Shown: in pieces, positions 1 to 12,262 of the stretch
How positions within the stretch are numbered: the stretch's first letter is position 1
How the letters are laid out: each line of letters opens with the position of its first letter
DNA from: JANQOH01 sp965243325
GTDB lineage: Bacteria > Pseudomonadota > Alphaproteobacteria > UBA7887
DNA: 64,000 nt
Direction: 5' to 3'
Assembly (NCBI GenBank): GCA_965243325.1
Contig: CBDEUQ010000003.1
Location: 2,542,001-2,606,000, forward strand
Program-made: the position numbers and the translations under genes
The notes under the pieces: model-generated
What the model was told of the DNA's origin: nothing
What the model saw: the letters and a program-made list of their open reading frames with translations, nothing else
The model's database searches: none

Positions 1-1
1 C

Positions 2-229
2 TTCCCCACGCGGGCGTTGGGCGAGATCGCCTTCGGCAAGGACGGCGAGCCCGGCCGCGCGCCCGGCATCGCCGAGGTTCCGGGAATTGCGGCGTTCCCC
101 GGCGGCGTGCCTATCGTGACCCCCGACGGCCACCAGATCGGCGCCGTCGGCGTGAGCGGCGCCACGGGCGACCAGGACGAGGAGTGCGCGCAGGCCGGCA
201 TCGCGGCGGTCGCCGACATGATGCAATAG
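2..229 (+). CDS. GlcG/HbpS-family heme-binding-like protein, C-terminal part (cut by window start)
   Basis: An open frame runs from base 2 to a TAG at 227-229, so only the C-terminal 75 or so residues are present. The segment ends with a G-A-V-G-V-S-G-A motif, then GDQDEECAQAGI, then an alanine-rich tail. This is the usual C-terminus of the GlcG/HbpS (DUF336) family: small proteins, some of which bind heme or corrinoids or sit beside glycolate oxidase genes. The role here cannot be read from the fragment. A TTG at 17 is in frame, but the reading frame is already open upstream of it. Confidence 0.75.
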   Translation, partial: FPTRALGEIAFGKDGEPGRAPGIAEVPGIAAFPGGVPIVTPDGHQIGAVGVSGATGDQDEECAQAGIAAVADMMQ

Positions 230-258
230 CGCGCGTAAACGAACCGCGAGGCGCCGCC

Positions 259-1080
259 GTGGCCGGTCTGCGAATCTTTTCCTACCTGCCCAACCCGAGG
301 ATATGGAAGGCGACGATCGCCGGCCGGCTGTGCGGCGTCGACGTGGAGCTGCGCGGCGCCGCGCCCGGTGAACTGCAGGACTGGTTGTGGGACTTCGACG
401 CGCGCCCGTTGACGGACGAGGACCGCGCGGGCACCGTCGCCGGCGTGGCGCCGGTGGAAGGCCGCACCGGTTTCAGGGGGCGGCTGTTCAAGACGGAGGC
501 GTTTCTGGAGGCGCACCCGTTCGGCACCGTGCCGGCGGCGTTCAGCCCGGACGGAGGGACCGGCGTCTTCGAGTCCAACAGCATCATGCGCGCGGTGGCC
601 CGGCTCGGCGGCGACGCGTCGGGGCTCTACGGCGCCGACCCCTACGAGGCCGCGCGCGTCGACGGTTTCCTCGACGCCAGCCTGGTGTTCGCGCGCGACT
701 CGCAGATCTACCTCCTGTCGTTTCGCGGCGACGGGCCGACGCCGGGCGTCCACGACAGCGCGGCGCGGGCCTTCGCGACCTACATGACGGGGATCGAGCG
801 CGCGTTGTCGGCGGGTGCCGGCCACATCGCCGGGCCGGCGCTGACGCTGGCGGACATCTGCTTCGTCTGCGAGTACACGCTGTTCTCGCGCGAAAGGGCA
901 GCGGGTCCCGCGCTCGCGCGCCTCGGTCTCCAACCCGTCGTGTCCGACACGGTTGGGCGAACGTGGCCGCGCGCGCTGGCGCACTACGAGACGCTGTGCG
1001 CGCACCCCGCCTTCGCGCCCGACCTCGCGCCCTATCTGGCTCGGCTCGACGCCGATATCGCCCGCTCGCGCGAGGTGTAG
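259..1080 (+). CDS. Glutathione S-transferase family protein
   Basis: 273 residues from a GTG at 259. The frame is open further upstream, but similarity-like sequence only starts with GLRIFSYLPNPRIWKA, a thioredoxin-fold N-terminus. The N-terminal half carries FESNSIMRAVARLGG, the GST glutathione-site region (E-S-N-S-I). The C-terminal half is helical with LTLADICFVCEYTLF, the usual hydrophobic-staple N-cap region. The family conjugates or reduces glutathione; some members resemble the EF1B-gamma GST domain. The substrate is unknown. It converges on the amino acid dehydrogenase gene across a 110-nt gap. Confidence 0.7.
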   Translation: MAGLRIFSYLPNPRIWKATIAGRLCGVDVELRGAAPGELQDWLWDFDARPLTDEDRAGTVAGVAPVEGRTGFRGRLFKTEAFLEAHPFGTVPAAFSPDGGTGVFESNSIMRAVARLGGDASGLYGADPYEAARVDGFLDASLVFARDSQIYLLSFRGDGPTPGVHDSAARAFATYMTGIERALSAGAGHIAGPALTLADICFVCEYTLFSRERAAGPALARLGLQPVVSDTVGRTWPRALAHYETLCAHPAFAPDLAPYLARLDADIARSREV

Positions 1081-1191
1081 CCCGCACGAGACCCGACCCG
1101 CTCTGTCACCTGTCGCCGGCGGCGGACCTGCGCCGAAAGATTCGTCTCCGCGGCGGAGTCGTGTTGCTGCGCCTTCCCGGCGCGTCCGGCG

Positions 1192-2247
1192 CTATGCTGC
1201 CTCCGCCGCGCGCGCCAGACGTTCGCGCACCATCTCGTCGGCGATCCTTTCGGGCGGGGTGTCCTGCACGGCGGCGCGGGCAAAGATCGCGCCCAGCCGA
1301 TCCTCGATGCCGGCGACCGCAACCAGCGCGGCGGCACGGTCGTACGCTTCGCCGCGGCGCGCCACCTCCCAAGAGGCATTGATCACCCCGCCCGCGTTGA
1401 TCACGTAGTCGGGCGCGTAGAGGATGCCGCGGCCGTGCAGCGTTCTCCCGGCCCCGGCGCTCGCCAGTTGGTTGTTGGCTGCGCCGGCGACGGCGCCCGC
1501 CTTCATCCGGCGCGCCGCCGCGTCGTCGATGACGCCGCCCAGCGCGCAGGGCGCGAACACGTCCGCCTCCACTTCCATGATCGCATCCGGGGCAACGGCG
1601 GCGGCGTCGAACGCCGCGACCGCGCGCTCCACCGGCGCCGCGGCGATGTCGGCGACGATCAGCCGCGCGCCGGTCGCGTGGAGAAGCCGGCACAGCTCGA
1701 AACCGACGCCGCCGAGACCCTGGACCGCGATGGTGCGGCCGCGCAGGTCGGCACCGTCGAAGCGGTGATGGACGACGGCCCGAATACCGTGCAGGACGCC
1801 GCGCGCCGTCGCCAGCGACGGATCGCCCGTCGTGTCCGCGAGGCCCGCGACGTGCGCCGTTTCCTTCCGCACCTCCGCCAGGTCCTCGACCGTCGTGCCG
1901 ACGTCCTTGCCGGTCACGAACGCGCCGCCGAGATGCGCCATCGCGCGGCCGAAGGCGCGGAGCAGCGCCGGCGTCTTGTCGCGTCGCGGATCTCCGACGA
2001 TCACCGCCTTGCCGCCGCCGAGCGGCAGTCCGGCGGCCGCGACCTTGTACGTCATGCCGCGTGCGAGGCGCGCCGCGTCCTCGAAGGCCTCGTCGGTGGT
2101 CGCGTAAGGCCGCATGCGGCAGCCGCCGACCGCCGGGCCGAGTGTGGTGTCGTGGATGACGATGACGGCGTCCAGGCCGCTCTCCGGGTCCCGGCATTCC
2201 AGAACCTGTTCGTAACCGGCGGCCTTACGGGTTCGATAGCTGTTCAT
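1192..2247 (-). CDS. Leucine dehydrogenase-type amino acid dehydrogenase (Glu/Leu/Phe/Val family)
   Basis: 351 residues. The ATG at 2247 is chosen because AGAGGAGG lies just upstream; longer in-frame extensions read as non-coding. The N-terminal domain holds the glycine-rich substrate loop and the catalytic lysine in LPLGGGKAVIVGDP. The C-terminal Rossmann domain has VQGLGGVGFELCRLL. The length (351) fits Leu/Val dehydrogenases rather than the longer glutamate dehydrogenases. Such enzymes oxidatively deaminate branched-chain amino acids with NAD+ in the cytosol. Specificity between Leu, Val and Phe cannot be told by eye. Confidence 0.88.
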   Translation of the reverse strand: MNSYRTRKAAGYEQVLECRDPESGLDAVIVIHDTTLGPAVGGCRMRPYATTDEAFEDAARLARGMTYKVAAAGLPLGGGKAVIVGDPRRDKTPALLRAFGRAMAHLGGAFVTGKDVGTTVEDLAEVRKETAHVAGLADTTGDPSLATARGVLHGIRAVVHHRFDGADLRGRTIAVQGLGGVGFELCRLLHATGARLIVADIAAAPVERAVAAFDAAAVAPDAIMEVEADVFAPCALGGVIDDAAARRMKAGAVAGAANNQLASAGAGRTLHGRGILYAPDYVINAGGVINASWEVARRGEAYDRAAALVAVAGIEDRLGAIFARAAVQDTPPERIADEMVRERLARAAEAA

Positions 2248-2345
2248 GCTGGCCTCCTCTGGCCGGTCCGAACATCCCTGCGGCCGGTCCGGCCGTAGCG
2301 TACACAGCTCAATATGGCGACCGCCGCGGGGCTCCGCCAGACGCC

Positions 2346-3119
2346 TCAGGGAAACGTGAACGGCGCGGCGGCTTGCGAACGGTCGTCGGAGAGTTCGGCC
2401 ACGGCGGCGCACAGCCGTGCGAGATCGGGCGGTTCGCTCAGGCGGTGGTCGCCGCCCTTGACGAGGGTCACGGTCGTGTCATCGCTTTCCAGCCGTTCCG
2501 CGATCAGCATCGACGTCTGCCAGGGAACCGATTCGTCGTCGAGGCCGTGCAGCAGTCGAACCGGGCAGGTGAGGGGGATCGGCGCATCCAGCAGGCAACG
2601 CGCGTTTCCGTCCTCGATCAGCGCCCGCGTGATGACGTAGGGGCGCGGGTCGTATGGCGACGCAAAGACGACGCGGCCGTCGCGGGCCAGGGCGCGTCGT
2701 TGCTCGTCGTCGAACTCCTCCTCCGTCATGCGGCGGGTGAAGTCGGGCGCGGCGGCGATCCCCGTAACGCCCTGCACGCGGTCGCGGCTGGCCAGCGCCG
2801 CGAGCAGCGCGATCCAGCCGCCCATGCTCGAGCCGATCAGGACGAGGGGACCCTCCGTCAGACGGTCGATCACCGCCAGCGTGTCGTCGGTCCACCGCCC
2901 GATGGTGCCGTCCTCGAACGCGCCCGACGATTCGCCGTGGCCGCTGTAGTCGAAGCGCACGAACGCTTGGCCGCGATGACGGCAGAACGCTTCGAGCGTG
3001 GTCGCCTTGACGCCGCTCATGTCCGACATGAAGCCGCCGCAAAACACGACGGCCGGGGCTCGCCCCGCGGTGCGCCGGTAGGCGATGGCGGTGCCGTCGC
3101 CGAGCGAGAGCGTGGTCAC
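2346..3119 (-). CDS. Alpha/beta hydrolase (serine carboxylesterase type)
   Basis: 257 residues from a GTG at 3119, which overlaps the TGA of the upstream permease gene as GTGA. An ATG at 3164 is the alternative start. The fold is a classic alpha/beta hydrolase: nucleophile elbow GSSMGGW, acid in HGLDDESVP, histidine in KGGDHRLSEP. An FDYSGHGESSG segment sits before the nucleophile. Proteins of this type act as esterases or thioesterases. Coupling to the ABC transporter genes and closeness to the TesA-type esterase suggest a lipid-related job, which is inference. Confidence 0.85.
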   Translation of the reverse strand: MTTLSLGDGTAIAYRRTAGRAPAVVFCGGFMSDMSGVKATTLEAFCRHRGQAFVRFDYSGHGESSGAFEDGTIGRWTDDTLAVIDRLTEGPLVLIGSSMGGWIALLAALASRDRVQGVTGIAAAPDFTRRMTEEEFDDEQRRALARDGRVVFASPYDPRPYVITRALIEDGNARCLLDAPIPLTCPVRLLHGLDDESVPWQTSMLIAERLESDDTTVTLVKGGDHRLSEPPDLARLCAAVAELSDDRSQAAAPFTFP

Positions 3120-5626
3120 GGGGTTCTCAGGAGCGGCGCCGGCTTTCGCCCGAGTGCGCGCCATGTGCCCACCAGCCCCAGCGCCGTCGACAGGGCGATG
3201 CCGAGAAACGCTGCCGCCGCGGCGCGTTCCGCGGAAAACGTCCAGCCGATGTCGAGCGCGCCGCGGACGAAGCCCCACGCCGCGAGGCTGCCGACGGCCA
3301 GCGCCACCGCTCCGGCGACCAGGCCGAGCAGCGCGAACTCGAGCAGCGCGACGGCGAGCAGCATGGGCCGGGTCGCGCCGAGCACCTTGAGCACCAGGGC
3401 GTCGTGCAGACGCGCCCGTTGGCTGGCGGCGACGGACCCGGCCAGCACGGCGACGCCGGCGGCCAGCGCCACCGCTGCGGCAAGGCCGACGGCCGCCGCG
3501 ACGGCGGACGCCATGCGGCGCGCGACGGCGAGCCCGTCGCGGACCGAAATCGCCGAGACGTTCCCGAAGTCGCTGGCCAGCGCGCGAACGAGCGGCGTTT
3601 CGGCCGGCTCGTTCACCCGTGCGCTGCCGACGAACGTATACGGCGCTGCATCGAACACGCCGGGAGCGTACACGGCCACGAAGTTGAGGGCGACATCGCT
3701 CCACGACACGCGGCGCAGGTTGGCGATTTCCGCCTCCACGGCGCGGCCGAGGATGCTGAACGTCACCCGGTCGCCGACGTCGAATCCGGCGCTCCGCGCG
3801 CTCTCTTCGTCGAACGAGAGCAGGGGCGGGCCGTCATAGTCGGGCGGCCACCACGCGCCGGCGACGACCGTGTCGCGCGGCGACGGCGAGGCCGCGAAGC
3901 TCAGCCCGATATCGCCGTGCACGAGCCACCGCGCGTCGGGCGGCAGGTCCGAAGCGCCGATCGCGCGTCCGTTGAGGGCCGTCAGCCGGCCGCGCAGCAT
4001 CGGTGCCCGGTCGAAGCCCTCGACGCCGGGAGCCGCCTCTATCGCTGCCGCGAAGGCGTCCGACTGGTCGCGCTGGATGTCGATGAAGAAGAACGACGGC
4101 GCCCCGCGCTGGAGGCGCCCGTCGATTTCCCGCCGCATGTTGTCGTCCACCAACGCCACCGCGACGAGCGCCGAAAGGCCGGCCCCAAGCGCCGCGACGG
4201 TCTGCGGAACCGCGGCGCCGGGGCGACCGAGGTTCGAGAACGCGAGCCGCGGGATCCCGCGGCTCGCCCGCGCCAGCCGGCGCGCGGCCCAAACGCCGAC
4301 GCCGGCGGCGAACGCGAGGGCGACGGCGCCGCCCGCCGCGCCGCCGAGGAACCACGCGGCAATCGTCCGGTCGCTGGACGTTTCGACCGCAATGAGCGCG
4401 AGCAGGGCGGCAAGTGCCGCCGCAACTGCGAGAGAAGACCGGGGCGGCGGCCCCGCCGGCGCGGCCACCGCATGGCGGAACAGGCCGCCGGCGGCGACCC
4501 GGCTGGCCCTGGCCAGCGGCCAAAGGCTGAACAACGCCGCCGTCAACACGCCGTAGAGCGCGGCTGTCGCCAACGGTGCCGGCTGAATCCGCGGCGCGAC
4601 GGCGATGCCGAGGTGCTCGGCCACCGCGGGGCCGGCAACCCACGGCAACGCCGCGCCGGCAACGATGCCGGCGGCGGTGCCGAACAGCCCGAGCAGCATT
4701 GTTTCCAGCATCGCCATGCGGAGCGCGGTGGCCGGCGTGGCGCCGAGGCATTTCAACGTCGCCAGCGTATTGATCCGGCTCGCCGCATGGCTTCGCGCCG
4801 CGCTCGCCACTCCGACACCGCCGATCAGCAGCGCCGACAGCCCGATCAGCGTCAGGTAGAGGCCAAGCTGATCGACGAAGCGTCTCAGGCCCGGCCGCGC
4901 TTCGTCCGCGCGCCGGACGCGCCAGTCGGCGAGGGGAAACGCGGCCTCGAAGTCGCGGGCAAACTCGTGCGCCGATCCGCCCGGCGCGAGCCGCAGCTTC
5001 AGGTAATGGCGCACCAGCGCGCCCGGCCGCAGGAGACCGGTCTCCGGCAGCGCCGCCGCATCGATCATCAGGCGCGGCCCGAGGCTGAACGCCGACGAGA
5101 TCCGGTCCGGCTCGCGGTCGATGGCGCCGCGCACGACGAAGGTCGCGTCGCCGACCGCGATCGAATCGCCCACGGCGAGACCGAGGCGGTCGAGCAGCGT
5201 CCTGTCCGCGACCGCGCCGCCGTCGACCAGCGCCGTTGCCAGCGATTGCGCGGGCGCGAGTTCCATCTCACCGTACAGGGGATAGGCGTCGTCGACGGCC
5301 TTGAGCTCGACCAGCGTGCGTTCGCTGCCGGCCGACGCCATGGCGCGCATCTGCGCGCTCTCGCTGAAGGCTTCGGCGCGCTCGACGGCCCGCTGCCGCG
5401 CCGCGGCGTCGAGCGCCTGGTAGGTGCGGCGGATGGACACGTCGCCGCCGAGCATCGCCCTGGCGTTGACGGCGAATGCGTCGCCGATGGCGGCCGACAG
5501 CGATCCGATTCCGCCGACGGCGGCAACTCCGAGAGCGAGGCAGGCGACGAGGATCGGCAAACCGGCCATGCCGCCGCGCAGGTCGCGCCGGGCGAGCCGC
5601 CAGACAAGCGCCGCCTCCCTCAGCAT
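3116..5626 (-). CDS. FtsX-like ABC transporter permease (YbbP type)
   Basis: 836 residues, the normal size for YbbP-type permeases. One membrane segment lies near residues 23-48 (LVACLALGVAAVGGIGSL), then a large periplasmic region. Clusters of hydrophobic segments follow at about 255-440 and in the last 170 residues (AAVALAAGVAVLAGSV and on), the FtsX topology with two MacB/FtsX repeats. The start overlaps the ATPase gene by 7 nt and the stop overlaps the hydrolase start by 3 nt. The YbbA-YbbP/TesA arrangement also occurs in E. coli. Its substrate has not been firmly settled in the family. Confidence 0.88.
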   Translation of the reverse strand: MLREAALVWRLARRDLRGGMAGLPILVACLALGVAAVGGIGSLSAAIGDAFAVNARAMLGGDVSIRRTYQALDAAARQRAVERAEAFSESAQMRAMASAGSERTLVELKAVDDAYPLYGEMELAPAQSLATALVDGGAVADRTLLDRLGLAVGDSIAVGDATFVVRGAIDREPDRISSAFSLGPRLMIDAAALPETGLLRPGALVRHYLKLRLAPGGSAHEFARDFEAAFPLADWRVRRADEARPGLRRFVDQLGLYLTLIGLSALLIGGVGVASAARSHAASRINTLATLKCLGATPATALRMAMLETMLLGLFGTAAGIVAGAALPWVAGPAVAEHLGIAVAPRIQPAPLATAALYGVLTAALFSLWPLARASRVAAGGLFRHAVAAPAGPPPRSSLAVAAALAALLALIAVETSSDRTIAAWFLGGAAGGAVALAFAAGVGVWAARRLARASRGIPRLAFSNLGRPGAAVPQTVAALGAGLSALVAVALVDDNMRREIDGRLQRGAPSFFFIDIQRDQSDAFAAAIEAAPGVEGFDRAPMLRGRLTALNGRAIGASDLPPDARWLVHGDIGLSFAASPSPRDTVVAGAWWPPDYDGPPLLSFDEESARSAGFDVGDRVTFSILGRAVEAEIANLRRVSWSDVALNFVAVYAPGVFDAAPYTFVGSARVNEPAETPLVRALASDFGNVSAISVRDGLAVARRMASAVAAAVGLAAAVALAAGVAVLAGSVAASQRARLHDALVLKVLGATRPMLLAVALLEFALLGLVAGAVALAVGSLAAWGFVRGALDIGWTFSAERAAAAAFLGIALSTALGLVGTWRALGRKPAPLLRTP

Positions 5627-6291
5627 CGGGAATCGCTGCCGAACGCGCCGTCGACGAGGTGCACCGCCCGGTGGCAGCGCGCCGCGAGCGCCGGGTCATG
5701 CGTGATCAGCACCAGCGTCGCGCCGACGTCCTTTCCGACGCGGAACAGGAGGTCCATCGCCTCCTCGCCGGTCGCGCGGTCGAGATTGCCCGTCGGTTCG
5801 TCGGCGAGGATCAGTTTGGGTCGGGTGACGACGGCGCGCGCGAGCGCGGCGCGCTGCTGCTCACCCCCCGAAAGCTGCGCCGGGTAGTGGGCGCATCGGT
5901 CGCCGAGCCCGACCGCGGCCAGCATTTCGCGCGCGCGGGCGATTGCGCCCGGCCGACCCCCGATTTCGAGCGGCACGGCAACGTTTTCCTGCGCCGTCAT
6001 CGTCGGGATCAGGTGGAAGGCCTGGAAAACGATGCCAATATGCGTGCGACGGAAGAGCGCGAGCGCATCTTCTCCGAGGTCGGTGATGTCGGTGCCGTCG
6101 ATGCGGATGCGCCCTGAAGTGGGCCGTTCGAGGCCGGCGATGGCGGCGAGCAGGGTTGATTTGCCCGACCCCGACGGCCCGACGATGGCAACCGTCTCGC
6201 CGCCTGCGACGTCGAGCGTCACGCCGCGCAGGATCGGCACCGGCCCGGCGGCGCTGGCAAGCGTCAGGTGAACGTTCTCGAGCGAGATCAT
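5620..6291 (-). CDS. ABC transporter ATP-binding protein (YbbA/LolD type)
   Basis: 223 residues with Walker A GPSGSGKST, Q-loop region FQAFHLIPTMTAQENV, signature LSGGEQQRAALARA, Walker B LILADEPTGNLD and H-loop THD. The sequence is of the MacB/LolD/YbbA class that powers FtsX-like permeases through mechanotransmission. The stop codon lies inside the permease start, so the two subunits are translationally coupled. The gene is divergent from the esterase at 6321, with a 29-nt gap holding both start regions. Confidence 0.93.
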   Translation of the reverse strand: MISLENVHLTLASAAGPVPILRGVTLDVAGGETVAIVGPSGSGKSTLLAAIAGLERPTSGRIRIDGTDITDLGEDALALFRRTHIGIVFQAFHLIPTMTAQENVAVPLEIGGRPGAIARAREMLAAVGLGDRCAHYPAQLSGGEQQRAALARAVVTRPKLILADEPTGNLDRATGEEAMDLLFRVGKDVGATLVLITHDPALAARCHRAVHLVDGAFGSDSRC

Positions 6292-6320
6292 CGGTAGGGG
6301 CGGGAGGGCGAGGAGGCGAG

Positions 6321-6977
6321 ATGAACGAGCGGCTACGATATGGCATCCGGCGCGCGGCGTTCAACGCGCTGGCCCTCGGCTGGCTCGCGCCTGCGGCGGC
6401 CGCCGAACCGCCGCAGCGGATCGCGGTGCTCGGCGACAGCCTTACCGCCGGGTACGGCCTCGAGGCGGCGGATGCATTCCCCGCGCAACTCGAGGCGGCG
6501 CTGCGCGCGCGCGGCATCGCCGTCGAGGTGTTGAACGCCGGCGTCTCCGGCGACACCACCGCCGGCGGGCTGGCGCGGTTGGACTGGATGCTCGCCGACG
6601 AGCCGACCCGTGTCGTCGTCGCGCTTGGCGCCAACGACGGCCTGCGCGGCCTCGAACCGGCGGCGGTGGAGGGCAATCTCGCGACCATCGTCGATCGTCT
6701 GCGCGAGGCCGGGGTGCACGTTCTTCTCATCGGCATGCGGGCGCCGCCCAATCTCGGGCCGACGTACGCCGCGGCGTTCGATGCCGTCTTTCCACGGCTC
6801 GCGGCACGCCGCGACGTGCCCTTCTATCCGTTCTTCCTCGACGGCGTCGCGGCCCAGCCGGCCCTCAACCAGTCCGATGGAATCCACCCCAACGCGGCCG
6901 GCGTTGCCGCCATCGTCGCGCGCATGCTGCCGCTCGTCGTCGCGTGGCTGGAAGGCGACGGGCCCGACGCGCGCTGA
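6321..6977 (+). CDS. tesA: Arylesterase / lysophospholipase of the TesA (SGNH/GDSL) family
   Basis: 218 residues from ATG 6321, preceded by AGGAGGCGAG. The first 27 residues look like a signal peptide ending in AAAAEPP, so the enzyme is periplasmic. SGNH blocks are clear: block I VLGDSLTAGYG with the nucleophile serine, block II glycine in NAGVSGDTTAGG, block III GANDGLRG, block V DGIHPNAAG with the Asp-His pair. TesA-type enzymes hydrolyse short acyl thioesters, aryl esters and lysophospholipids. The gene is divergent from ybbA/ybbP-like genes, as in many proteobacteria. Confidence 0.92.
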   Translation: MNERLRYGIRRAAFNALALGWLAPAAAAEPPQRIAVLGDSLTAGYGLEAADAFPAQLEAALRARGIAVEVLNAGVSGDTTAGGLARLDWMLADEPTRVVVALGANDGLRGLEPAAVEGNLATIVDRLREAGVHVLLIGMRAPPNLGPTYAAAFDAVFPRLAARRDVPFYPFFLDGVAAQPALNQSDGIHPNAAGVAAIVARMLPLVVAWLEGDGPDAR

Positions 6978-7003
6978 GCGGAGCCGGCACGGTCGCTAAG
7001 CGC

Positions 7004-7827
7004 CTATCCCGATCGGGCGGGCGCGTCGCGAGTTCCGTCATCCCCGAGCGCGTGCGCGTGGTTGAGAGGACCGTGGCCGGCGCCGAGGCCCGGCGCGGCG
7101 GCGATGGCGCGGGCGACGTAGTCGCGGCCGCGGGCGACGGCGTGTTCGAGGTCCAGCCCCTGGGCCAGCCCGGCGGCGATCGCCGAGGCCAGCGTGCAGC
7201 CGGTGCCGTGCGTGTTGCGGCTGTCGATGCGGGTGCCGGTGAAACGTCGCACGCCGTCGCCGTCGACGAGCAGATCGACAAGGCCCGTTCCCTCGAGGTG
7301 GCCGCCCTTCACGAGGACGGCGCGCGGACCGAGCGCGAGAATTCTCTCGCCGGCGCGTTGCATGTCGTCCTCGCCCGCGATCGTCATGCCCGCAAGGTGC
7401 GCCGCCTCGGGGATGTTGGGCGTGACGACTCGCGCGCGCGGCAGGAGGGAGGAGACGAGGGGTCCGCGTGCGGCCTCGTCCAGCAGCGGTGCGCCGCCCT
7501 TGGCGTACATCACCGGATCGACCACCAGCGGCGTGCGCTCGCCCCGGAGCGCGAGCGTTTCGACCACCGCCGCGACGATGTCGGGGCGGTGCAGCATGCC
7601 CGTCTTCAGCGCGTCGGCGCCTATGTCGTCCAGCACGACCCGCATCTGGTCGGCGACGAACGCCGCCGGCACCTCGTGCACCTCGTGCACGCCCCGGGTG
7701 TCCTGCGCCGTCAGCGCCGTCACCGCCGTCGCCGCGTAGGCGCCGAGCGCGGTTACGGTCTTGATGTCGGCTTGAATGCCGGCGCCGCCGCCCGAATCGG
7801 AGCCGGCGACGATCAGAACGCGGCCCT

Positions 7828-7831
<4 letters not shown>
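7004..7831 (-). CDS. thiD: Hydroxymethylpyrimidine / phosphomethylpyrimidine kinase
   Basis: 275 residues from GTG 7831, overlapping the glmM stop as GTGA. Ribokinase-fold markers are IVAGSDSGGGAGIQADIKT at the N-terminus, DPVMYAKGGAPLLDE in the middle and THGTGCTLASAIAAGLAQG with the catalytic base region. ThiD phosphorylates HMP and then HMP-phosphate for thiamin synthesis. Its place at the end of the ftsH-folP-glmM run fits a shared transcript rather than a dedicated thiamin operon. No TPP riboswitch was seen upstream. Confidence 0.93.
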
Positions 7832-9176
<1,345 letters not shown>

Positions 9177-9180
<4 letters not shown>

Positions 9181-10297
9181 GGAACGGACCCTACCCGGCG
9201 CGCGTGAGAATCGTCCAGCGCCTGCCACAGGGCGCGCGCCTGTGCCGTCTCCGCCGCGTCGTGCACCCGCACCATCTGCACCCCGCGCGCCCAGGCCGCC
9301 TGCGCGAGTGCCAGCGAGCCCGCCAGCCGGCTGCCGGCGGCGTGCGCGGACTCGCCGGCGATATGCGCGATGGTGCTCTTGCGCGACGCTCCGATCAGCA
9401 GCGGGCAGCCGAGGCCGTGGAACAGCGCCATCGATTCGATCAGCCGCATGTTGTGCGCCGGCGTCTTGCCGAAACCGAACCCCGGATCGACGGCCAGGCG
9501 GCCGGGCGCGATCCCCGCTGCCCGGCAGGCGGCGGCGCGCTCCTCGAGATAGTCGTATACGTCGAGCGCGACATCGTCGTAGCGCGGATCGTCCTGCATG
9601 ACGCGGGGGTCGCCGCCGCTGTGCATCAGCACCACCGCGCAGCCCGTGTCGGCCGCCGCGGCGAGGCTCCCGGGATCGTGAGTCAGCGCGGTGACGTCGT
9701 TGATGACGGCAGCGCCGGCCGCCGCGGCGGCGCGCATCGTGCCCGCGTTGCGCGTGTCGATGGACACCGTGTTGCCGGCGGCGGCGAGCGCCGACACGGC
9801 TGAAAGCACGCGCTCGCGCTCGACGTCCCCGGGTACCGGTGCGGCGCCCGGTCGTGTGGACTCGCCGCCGACGTCGAGGAGCGCGGCGCCCGCCGCGGCC
9901 AGCGCCGCGCCGTGCGCCGCGGCCGCCTCGGGCGCGGCGTGTCGCCCGCCGTCCGAGAAGCTGTCGGGCGTGACGTTGATCACGCCCACGATGGACGGCC
10001 CGTGCATGTCGACTCCGGCGAATGCCGGCCGCGGGGTGGTAAGGCGCCGCAGCCGCGCCTCGAGGCCGGGATCGCCGGCGGCGCGGGCGCGCAGTGCCGG
10101 CACGGAAAGCCAGCGTGTCTCGCGTCCGCGGCCCTTGCGGGAGATCAGCAGGCAGGCGGTAAACCAGATCGGTCCGCCGGCCAGCGGCAGCGCCGTTCCG
10201 GCCGCACGCGCGGCGCCGGCGGCGCGGCCGCGCAAGAGGCCGGCCGGTTCGAGATATCGGTTCGGGATGCTCCCGGCGGCGCCCGAACGACGGGCGT

Positions 10298-10301
<4 letters not shown>
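9177..10301 (-). CDS. folP: Dihydropteroate synthase
   Basis: 374 residues if started at TTG 10301, which overlaps the ftsH TGA as TTGA. No ATG or GTG fits between the ftsH end and the conserved domain, so the unusual TTG start is the best choice. The catalytic domain begins near residue 100 with GVINVTPDSFSDGG, followed by DVGGESTRPGA, DPGFGFGKTPAHN and IGASRKSTI. The roughly 100-residue N-terminal extension is not needed for the fold but is seen in some alphaproteobacterial versions. The enzyme joins pABA to the pterin pyrophosphate in folate synthesis and is the sulfonamide target. Confidence 0.92.
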
Positions 10302-12220
<1,919 letters not shown>

Positions 12221-12262
12221 GGCCCTGGAATCCTTCCGTTAAACTGCGGCCGGCGCGGCACT

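Noticed and set aside
3404..5887. 827-residue plus-strand frame
   Set aside because: Antisense to the FtsX-like permease and ATPase; arginine-rich with no domain.
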